From: Pseudomonas alkylphenolica
GTDB taxonomy: Bacteria; Pseudomonadota; Gammaproteobacteria; Pseudomonadales; Pseudomonadaceae
NCBI RefSeq assembly: GCF_000746525.1
Contig: NZ_CP009048.1
Location: 1,288,501 to 1,352,500 of the forward strand
Length of the DNA stretch: 64,000 nucleotides
Direction: 5' to 3'
The notes beneath the pieces were generated by a model, which saw only the letters and a program-made list of their open reading frames with translations, had not been told where the DNA came from and ran no database searches. The position numbers and the translations under genes are program-made. This document shows, piece by piece, positions 58,111 to 64,000 of the stretch. The stretch's first letter is position 1. Every line of letters begins with the position of its first letter.

Positions 58111-60670
58111 GTTGGCGCAACAGTTGTTCGAAAGCCTGCTTGTCGATCGGCTTGCTCAGGTAGAAGCCCTGAACTTCGTGGCATTTTTCCTTGCTCAGGG
58201 CCTTGAGTTGCTGCTCGGTTTCCACCCCCTCGGCGGTAACCGTCAGGCCCATGGCCTTGCCCAGGTTGATGATCGCCTGGACCACGGCGCGGTCGTTACC
58301 GTCACTGCTCAGGCCGGCAATGAAGCGCTTGTCGATCTTGATACTGTCGAAGGGGTAGGTGCGCAGATAGCCCAGTGACGAATAGCCGGTGCCGAAGTCA
58401 TCCATGTTCAGGCGCACACCCAGCTCCTTGAGTGCGGTCATGGTGCCCAGCGCGCCTTCGATGTCGTTGAGCATGACGTTCTCGGTAATCTCCAGTTCCA
58501 GGCGCTGGGCGGGAAAGCCGGTGTCGACGAGGATCTTGTAGACATCACTGACTACATCGCTACGAGAGAACTGCGCGGGCGACAGATTCACCGACACCAG
58601 CAGCTCTTGCGGCCAGCTGCGTGCGGTCTCGCAGGCCTCGCGCAACACCCAGCGACCCAGGGGCACGATCAGGTCGGTCTGTTCTGCCAACGGAATGAAC
58701 GTATCCGGCCCCAACAGGCCCTCGACCGGATGCTGCCAGCGCACCAGGGCTTCGACCGAAACGATCTGCAAGGTATCCAGGCGATAGCGCGGTTGATAGT
58801 GGAGGACGAATTCGTTGTTCTTCAGCGCTTTGCGCAGGTCGTTTTCCAGCTGACGGCGGTACTGGATCTGCTCGTTCATTTCCGGCGAAAAGTAGCGCCA
58901 GGTGTTTTTGCCATCGGCCTTGGCCTGGTACAGGGCGATATCGGCGCAGCGGATCAGCTCCCCGGCATCAAAGCCCTGCAGGCGGGTCTGGGCGACACCC
59001 AGGCTGGCGCCGACGTGCAGAATCTGTTCTTCGAAGTGGATCGGCTGGTGCAGATTGTCGATCAGGCGTGCGCAAAAGCGGTCGATTTCGTTGCGGCTGT
59101 CCATGCCGTTCATGACCAGGACGAACTCATCTCCGCCCAGACGCGCCACCAGGTCACCGTCACGGGTCGATTCGCGCAGGCGGGTGGCGACTTCCAGCAG
59201 CACTGCATCGCCGGCGGCATGGCCGAGGGAATCGTTGATCGGCTTGAAGCTGTCCAGGTCCAGCAGCAACAAGGTCAAGGGGGCGGCGTCCTGGCCTTTG
59301 AGTAGCGCCTGTTCGAGGAAGCGTGACAGCTTGTTGCGGTTGGCAAGGCCGGTCAGTGCATCGTGCATGGACAGGTGCTGGATACGGGCGTGGGCTGCCA
59401 CTTCATCGGTGATGTCACTGGCGGTGCCGCGAAAACCGGCGAGCTTGCCTTTGATCATGATCGAGCGCGCCGACACCCGGCAAAAGCGCAGCTGACCGTT
59501 CTGGTCGCGATAGCCGCAACGCAGATTGGCCATTTGCCCAGGGTCGGAATCGGCCTGGTTGTCGAGCCAGAGGGTCAGGGGTGTGGTTTCGCAACTGAGC
59601 AGTTGATTGAGCGGTTGTCCCAGCCAGTCCTCGGTGCTGAACCCCGTCACCGCGACAAAACGCTGAGATAGGTAGCTCAAACGATGGTGGCGGTCGGTTT
59701 CCCAGATCCAGTCCGAGGCAGCCTCGGCTACCGCCCGGAAACGCTGTTCGCTGGCTTCCAGAGCCAGGTTGCTGGCCTGCAGGCGTTGCAGGGTGCCGTC
59801 GATTTCCCGCGAAGTACGCAAGGCGTAGCGGAAGAAGTAGACCATCAACAGCCCGAGCACCAGCATGGCGCCAAGCAACGGCGGCAGTACAGCCCAGAGC
59901 AATTGATCGCCTGGGCGTGGGGTAAGCCACTCCAGACGGTAGCCGGTAGTGCCCAGGGGCAAGCTCGACTCGTCGGCCGCCAAGGCCCCGGTTTTCTCGA
60001 TGCGCATCCCCGTCAACCCAGCGCCGGCGCTCAGGTTTGTCAGTTTTTCCGGGGTCAACTGATCGACGAAGATCATCACCGAGGTGGTTTGCGGGTCAAT
60101 GCCCAGCTCTTCATCGTCAGGACGGATGGCGGCGGCCACCAGCACTGCCGGCCAGCCATTGAACAATATGTGCCGGGTGATCTGCTGGCGCTCGGTGGCA
60201 ACGTTCCGGGCCTGGGCAATGATCGGTGCCAGCGCGTCATCTATATAGGTGCTGGCCGGTGCACTACTGAGCTGGCCTTTGAACAAGGCGTATTTGGTGC
60301 TGTGGTCATCGACCACGAACACCCCTTCAAACCCGCTGGCGGTGTACAGCGAGTCACCGACGTTCTTTTCTTCATGGGCCCACTTCAGGTCTGCAACGCC
60401 ATTGAGGTGTTCATAAGCGGCATCCCATACGGCGTAGCTGGAGAGAAACTGCCGGGCTGCCTCAAGCCGCTGCTCCAGTGCTTTGTGCGCGTAGAAGCTG
60501 CTTTTTTCACGCTCGTCGGCGTTGAGCGAGGTGGCAATGTTGAACAAAGCCCCGAGAGCAATCAGGCAAGCCAGGGCAAACAGCGCGGCGATACTGGCGA
60601 TGAGTTTACGCGTTTGCAGGCTGGGGGGCGGGCTGGTAGACGAAACCTCGACGATCCTGTCCATACGCAT
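58076..60670 (-). CDS. CHASE4-like/PAS/GGDEF/EAL c-di-GMP enzyme
   Basis: Protein of 864 residues. Two membrane spans (about 20-45 and 260-285) enclose a periplasmic CHASE4-like sensor (FYAHKALEQRLEAARQFLSS, SSYAVWDAAYEHLNG). A PAS domain follows (about 315-430, ASDWIWETDRHHRLSYLSQR), then GGDEF (ARLGGDEFVLVMNG, intact) and EAL (VEALVRWQHP, MDDFGTGYSSLGYLRTYP, intact). It may both make and break c-di-GMP. The final residues PVGAGLPRDAM are encoded by a REP unit. AAGGAT five bases upstream decides the start; the ATG two codons on is possible. Confidence 0.9.
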   Translation of the reverse strand: MRMDRIVEVSSTSPPPSLQTRKLIASIAALFALACLIALGALFNIATSLNADEREKSSFYAHKALEQRLEAARQFLSSYAVWDAAYEHLNGVADLKWAHEEKNVGDSLYTASGFEGVFVVDDHSTKYALFKGQLSSAPASTYIDDALAPIIAQARNVATERQQITRHILFNGWPAVLVAAAIRPDDEELGIDPQTTSVMIFVDQLTPEKLTNLSAGAGLTGMRIEKTGALAADESSLPLGTTGYRLEWLTPRPGDQLLWAVLPPLLGAMLVLGLLMVYFFRYALRTSREIDGTLQRLQASNLALEASEQRFRAVAEAASDWIWETDRHHRLSYLSQRFVAVTGFSTEDWLGQPLNQLLSCETTPLTLWLDNQADSDPGQMANLRCGYRDQNGQLRFCRVSARSIMIKGKLAGFRGTASDITDEVAAHARIQHLSMHDALTGLANRNKLSRFLEQALLKGQDAAPLTLLLLDLDSFKPINDSLGHAAGDAVLLEVATRLRESTRDGDLVARLGGDEFVLVMNGMDSRNEIDRFCARLIDNLHQPIHFEEQILHVGASLGVAQTRLQGFDAGELIRCADIALYQAKADGKNTWRYFSPEMNEQIQYRRQLENDLRKALKNNEFVLHYQPRYRLDTLQIVSVEALVRWQHPVEGLLGPDTFIPLAEQTDLIVPLGRWVLREACETARSWPQELLVSVNLSPAQFSRSDVVSDVYKILVDTGFPAQRLELEITENVMLNDIEGALGTMTALKELGVRLNMDDFGTGYSSLGYLRTYPFDSIKIDKRFIAGLSSDGNDRAVVQAIINLGKAMGLTVTAEGVETEQQLKALSKEKCHEVQGFYLSKPIDKQAFEQLLRQPVGAGLPRDAM

Positions 60671-60720
60671 CCTGATCCTTGGTGAGTTGCGTCCCGGCGG
60701 CTGCGCCACCGGGCGAACGT

Positions 60721-61797
60721 TCAATCAGGATAGGCCAGCTTCAGCGCTGTGAGGTCCGGTTGGGCGAAATTGACCTGGTTGCGTCCGCTTTTCTTCGCCG
60801 CATACAGGGCTTTGTCGGCTTCGTTGAGCCAGTCCTGGGCGTCAGCCAGACCCTCGCGGCAGTTGGCAAGGCCGATGCTCAAGCTGATACGCAGTTCCGG
60901 CAATTGTGGGTTGCGGTAGCTGCCAACCCGCTCGCGCAGCCGCTCCATGGCCAGGCTGGCTTGCTCCAGGTTGGTGTTGGGCAGGATCAGGCAGAATTCG
61001 TCGCCGCCATAGCGGCCGGCCAAATCGTCTTCGCGCAAGCCGAGTTTGAGCTCGTTGCTGAGCTGACTCAATACGCAGTCGCCCACGACATGTCCGTAGG
61101 TATCGTTAATGGCTTTGAAGTGATCGATGTCGATAAGCGCGATCACCGCCTGGCAATGTTGTTGCTGGCAGGTCTGGAACTTGAGCTGCAGCAGGTCTTT
61201 CCATGAGCCGTGATTAAGCAGACCAGTCAGGCTGTCGGTGCGGCTCAGGGCGCTGAGGCGGCGTTTATGCTCGGAGAGATTCATTGCCAGCCGGTAGCAG
61301 ACCCAGCCGACCGCCATCGGATACAGGGTCAGCATTGGCAGGCAGGCGTAAACCTGCAGAGGCGTGGCCTGCAGCTGCAAACCGGCACCGAGCAGGGCAA
61401 TCGAGAGCCCCGCGCCCAGGCCTTGGACTAAGAGCCCCTTGAAGAACAGGCGCTGGCCACCAGCGGCGAAGTTGTTCATCGCCATCATTGCCAGGATGGT
61501 CACGCTGGGCAGTGGGTTGAACTGCATGGCGGCGGTCCAGAATCCACCCATCAACGAATCGACCAGCAAGTTGCGGTATTCGGCGTGATAGGGGACGGCG
61601 GCGCGTCGAGCCAGTTGAAACGCCAGGTGTGGCCAGATCAGGCCATTGAACAGTAGCAGGCCCCAGACCCACGGTGGCATCTGCAGGGTTGAAATGCCGG
61701 CCATGACACTGAGCATGCCGATGCCCAGGCCGATAATGCGCGGCAGGTATATTCTCCTGACAAATGAAAGTCCCTTGCCGCTTCTATTATCCATCAT
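60721..61797 (-). CDS. MASE2-GGDEF diguanylate cyclase (AdrA-like)
   Basis: Protein of 358 residues. N-terminal MASE2 membrane sensor (about 15-175, PRIIGLGIGMLSVMAGISTL, PWVWGLLLFNGLIWPHLAFQ), then GGDEF with RYGGDEFCLILPNTN intact. The allosteric RxxD site reads LREDDLAGR. Same layout as AdrA/DgcC, which drives cellulose production in enterics. It makes c-di-GMP at the inner membrane. Same strand as the EAL protein, 50 bases upstream. Confidence 0.93.
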   Translation of the reverse strand: MMDNRSGKGLSFVRRIYLPRIIGLGIGMLSVMAGISTLQMPPWVWGLLLFNGLIWPHLAFQLARRAAVPYHAEYRNLLVDSLMGGFWTAAMQFNPLPSVTILAMMAMNNFAAGGQRLFFKGLLVQGLGAGLSIALLGAGLQLQATPLQVYACLPMLTLYPMAVGWVCYRLAMNLSEHKRRLSALSRTDSLTGLLNHGSWKDLLQLKFQTCQQQHCQAVIALIDIDHFKAINDTYGHVVGDCVLSQLSNELKLGLREDDLAGRYGGDEFCLILPNTNLEQASLAMERLRERVGSYRNPQLPELRISLSIGLANCREGLADAQDWLNEADKALYAAKKSGRNQVNFAQPDLTALKLAYPD

Positions 61798-61923
61798 GGT
61801 AGCTGGTCTATTCCGGGGCGCCGTTTATCGCATAAAACGAGTGAATATTGTTGAACAATCGCAGGCTATTGAAAAATGGCCTTACAAGCCATTTCACGGT
61901 TGATGCAGCCACCTTGGGGTAAC

Positions 61924-61953
61924 ATGAAATTAGCCCTTATCCTTGGAGTGCTT
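61924..61953 (+). pseudogene. 5' fragment of MBL-fold hydrolase gene
   Basis: ATG and nine codons (MKLALILGVL) precede the IS3-family element. Joining them in frame, over the CTT target duplication, to the DNA beyond the element restores a signal peptide MKLALILGVLLLMAPLP. Confidence 0.8.
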
Positions 61954-61993
61954 TGGAACTGTCCCTTGGCAGCGGACGCCAAGAAGCTGGGTG

Positions 61994-62854
61994 TTAAGGT
62001 TTCTGCTTCAAGCCCTTTGCATAAGCGTTCGGTGAACGATAACCCAACGCCGAATGCAGCCGACTGCTGTTGTAGAAACCATGGATGTAGCTCGCGATTG
62101 CCCCATAAGCTAGCCTCTTGCTCTGATAGACCCCGCTTGCTTCTTCCTTCTTAAGCGTAGCGAAAAAGCTTTCAGCGACGGCATTGTCCCAGCAGTTTCC
62201 TTTGCGGCTCATGCTCTGCGTAAAGCCTTTTTCGGCCAATGCTTGGCGAAATTTGCTGCTCGTATATTGGCGTCCCTGGTCGGAATGGAACACAACCCCA
62301 GAAGGCCCCAAACTGGCGTTCCAAGCGTTGATAAATGCGCGCTCAACCAAATCATCCGGCATCCTGTCCGCCAAGCTGTAGCCCAGCACCTGGCGGGTCT
62401 GGATGCTTAAGACCACCGCCAGGTACAGCCAGCCTTCTCGGGTTGAAATGTAGGTGATGTCGCTCACCCAGGCTGGATTGGCGCTCTGTACCGAAAACTG
62501 ACGGTCAAGCACATTGCGTGCGACAGGCTGGAAGTGGCGACTGTCCGTGGTCTGGGGCCGGAAGCGAGCCTTGGGTTTGCCATGGATACCTTCCTCGTGC
62601 ATCAGCCGCGTAACCCGTTTGTGGCCGACTCGATGAGGTATCTGACGCAATGCCTCGACCAACCGTGGCCGCCCATAGGTGCTTCGACTGGCGGCATGGA
62701 TCCTGCGCAGATCAATTCGAATCTGTTTGTCTGGATCTGGGCGAACCGGGCGGTTTAGGTAATCGTAAAATCCTGAAGCTGACACGCCCAACACCCGGCA
62801 CAACAAACGCACCGGGAACTGAGCCCGCTCTTTAGCGACGAAGGCGTATCTCAC
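61994..62854 (-). CDS. IS3-family transposase OrfB
   Basis: 286 residues with an HTH_21 segment (VSASGFYDYLNRP) and a DDE core: Asp in WVSDITYISTREGW, Asp in VFHSDQGRQYTSSKF, Glu in NAVAESFFATLKKE. It is likely made as an OrfAB fusion by -1 frameshifting; the GTG start overlapping the orfA stop would give OrfB alone. Confidence 0.95.
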   Translation of the reverse strand: MRYAFVAKERAQFPVRLLCRVLGVSASGFYDYLNRPVRPDPDKQIRIDLRRIHAASRSTYGRPRLVEALRQIPHRVGHKRVTRLMHEEGIHGKPKARFRPQTTDSRHFQPVARNVLDRQFSVQSANPAWVSDITYISTREGWLYLAVVLSIQTRQVLGYSLADRMPDDLVERAFINAWNASLGPSGVVFHSDQGRQYTSSKFRQALAEKGFTQSMSRKGNCWDNAVAESFFATLKKEEASGVYQSKRLAYGAIASYIHGFYNSSRLHSALGYRSPNAYAKGLKQKP

Positions 62855-63144
62855 CTGGACTCTTTGGCAAAGAATACCGCCGCCTTTTTTAGGATTTCAC
62901 GCTCCATTTTGAGTTCAGCATTCTCGGCCCGTAATCGCGCCAGCTCGCTGCTCTCCTTGGTAACAGGTTGACGCTCCGGTGAACTCAACGGAAGACCTTT
63001 GCGTGACGCATCGACCCAGTTATCCAGCGTCTTAACAGACATCTCTAGCTGACGAGCGGCTTCGGTTCTGCCGACCGTTTCAGCCAGTGCAACAGCTTGG
63101 GCCTTGAATTCGTCGGTGTAGCTACGGCGATTTGGTGGGTACAT
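62851..63144 (-). CDS. IS3-family transposase OrfA
   Basis: 97 residues (101 if the upstream ATG at 63156 is used). Helix-turn-helix (RRSYTDEFKAQAVALAETVG, SVKTLDNWVDAS) and a leucine-zipper-like end (LARLRAENAELKMEREILKK). The slippery A-AAA-AAG lies near its 3' end. Confidence 0.94.
   Translation of the reverse strand: MYPPNRRSYTDEFKAQAVALAETVGRTEAARQLEMSVKTLDNWVDASRKGLPLSSPERQPVTKESSELARLRAENAELKMEREILKKAAVFFAKESR
62884..62890 (-). promoter_or_regulatory. Programmed -1 frameshift site in IS3 element
   Basis: AAAAAAG on the minus strand, in phase A-AAA-AAG within ILKKAA of OrfA and about 30 bases before the orfA stop, as usual in IS3 elements that make an OrfAB fusion. Confidence 0.75.
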
Positions 63145-63208
63145 GGGAACCTCCAAGTTAGCGATGTAAGTATCGCTTCTTGGCGTCCGTTGTCATGGGA
63201 CAGTTCCA

Positions 63209-64000
63209 CTTCTACTCATGGCCCCTTTGCCCCCCGAGGCCGGTGAACCGGCGCAGCGCCAGGATGGGCGATACCACAACCAGCGGGCATTGCCGCAAGA
63301 CAGCGTGTTTGAAAAACTGCGCATCGGCTTCAAGTTCCTGATCCTTGGCAAGCCGCCGGGAACCCGGCCGGATGTGGAGATTGCCGTGCAGCCCCTGAGC
63401 CGTCAGCAATTGCTCGAAGCGCCGGATCGCAGCCTGTGGCGCCTGGGGCACTCCACGGTACTGCTGAAACTGCACGAGCGCTTCTTCATCACCGACCCGG
63501 TATTTGCCGAGCGCGCCTCGCCGGTGCAATGGGCCGGCCCCCAGCGCTTTCACCAGCCACCACTCAAACTTGAAGAGCTTCCGCCGCTGACCGCAGTGAT
63601 CCTTTCTCACGATCACTATGATCACCTCGATGAACAGGCGATACGCCAGCTGGCTGACCGGGCCGAGCATTTTCTGGCGCCGATGGGCGTTGGCGACCTG
63701 TTGATCGAGTGGGGGGTTCCGGCGTCCAAGGTTCGCCAGTTGAACTGGTGGCAGGAAACCCAGGTCGAGGGCATCCGCTTCGTTGCCACCCCGGCGCAGC
63801 ATTTTTCCGGACGTGGGCTGTTCGACAGCAACAGCACCCTGTGGGCGTCGTGGGTGATCCTGGAGGAAAACCTGCGGCTGTTCTTCAGCGGCGATACCGG
63901 CTACTTCGACGGCTTCAAACAGATTGGCGAGCAATACGGCCCGTTCGATGTAACCCTGATCGAAACCGGTGCCTACAACCTTGAGTGGCCTAGCGTGTAC
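63209..64000 (+). pseudogene. MBL-fold hydrolase gene disrupted by IS3 (3' part, runs off window)
   Basis: The frame is open from the target duplication to the window end. HxHxDH metal motif in VILSHDHYDHLDEQAIRQLA, third His region in TPAQHFSGRGLFDSN, and Asp in LFFSGDTGYFDGF mark a metallo-beta-lactamase-fold hydrolase of the NAPE-PLD/UlaG-like group. Without the IS the product would start with a signal peptide and be exported. An in-frame ATG (63218) could give a cytoplasmic form, but no ribosome site precedes it. Confidence 0.85.

Larger units (their letters stand above)
61954..63208 (-). mobile_element. IS3-family insertion sequence, complete (1255 bp)
   Basis: Ends begin TGGAACTGTCCC and end with its complement. 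Inner parts of the inverted repeats agree further (CGGACGCCAAGAAGC on both sides). It is flanked by a three-base duplication CTT (61951-61953 and 63209-63211), usual for IS3. Contains orfA and orfB with a slippery site. Both frames look intact. Confidence 0.95.

Overview
The window comes from a Pseudomonas chromosome, most likely of the P. putida/P. fluorescens side of the genus. The basis is the GC-rich core gene set and its order: ychJ, a DUF6231-type gene, OmpA lipoproteins, DUF1145, dinG, an agarase-like gene, an esterase, pdxH, slyB, braC with braDEFG, and rapA. Five copies of the Pseudomonas REP palindrome pair (GCGGGGCAAGCCCGC type) and an orphan CcoM gene support this. The left 15 kb is accessory DNA. 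The rest is ordinary core chromosome, apart from one IS3-family insertion near the right edge.

Accessory part 1 (1 to about 8.23 kb) is the right end of an integrative element of which only one end is seen. It carries an XRE regulator, small unknown genes, an HNH-like/AP2-like phage-type protein, an unknown 267-aa protein and a large serine recombinase that abuts the 3' end of ychJ. An intact IS21-family element (1242-3861) has jumped into a short palindromic repeat inside it.

Accessory part 2 (8715-15006, about 6.25 kb) is a complete small integrated element. It lies between two imperfect 42-bp copies of the 3' end of the DUF6231 gene. These are att sites, and the element-borne copy now completes the host gene. 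A tyrosine integrase sits at the right end. Matching TGGTGACA direct repeats lie about 70 bp inside each att site and look like integrase arm sites. The interior holds a KilA-N gene, several tiny phage-style genes with strong Shine-Dalgarno sites, and a small membrane protein. It also holds two tandem promoters of the T3/gh-1 single-subunit phage RNA polymerase type, followed by an AT-rich tract, which recalls the T7 primary origin. No phage polymerase, replication or structural gene is present. At the left end lies a stop-start-coupled pair: a minimal Pol-beta-type nucleotidyltransferase and a DUF262 protein with the DGQQR motif. I read this as a candidate two-gene defence module carried by a T7-like satellite or remnant. 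It is the most interesting part of the window.

Core part, 15-34 kb: envelope lipoproteins, DinG helicase with a LexA-like site, an exported agarase-like glycosidase, an esterase of the beta-lactamase fold, pdxH, slyB, nhaA with a structured leader, a PLP enzyme of the cysteine synthase fold, an FAD oxidoreductase, and an SDR/LysR divergent pair. From 34 to 43 kb: the branched-chain amino-acid ABC transporter (braC, hairpin, braDEFG), a DUF2288 gene, a stand-alone tubulin/FtsZ-superfamily protein, and a beta-hydroxyacid dehydrogenase. From 43 to 62 kb: three c-di-GMP enzymes (MHYT-GGDEF-EAL, a CHASE4-like/PAS/GGDEF/EAL protein whose C terminus is encoded by a REP, and MASE2-GGDEF). Among them lie rapA, ccoM behind two Anr-type boxes, an AaeXAB-like efflux operon, two more SDR/LysR divergent pairs and a GAF histidine kinase. 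At the right edge an IS3-family element has split the signal peptide of a metallo-beta-lactamase-fold hydrolase.
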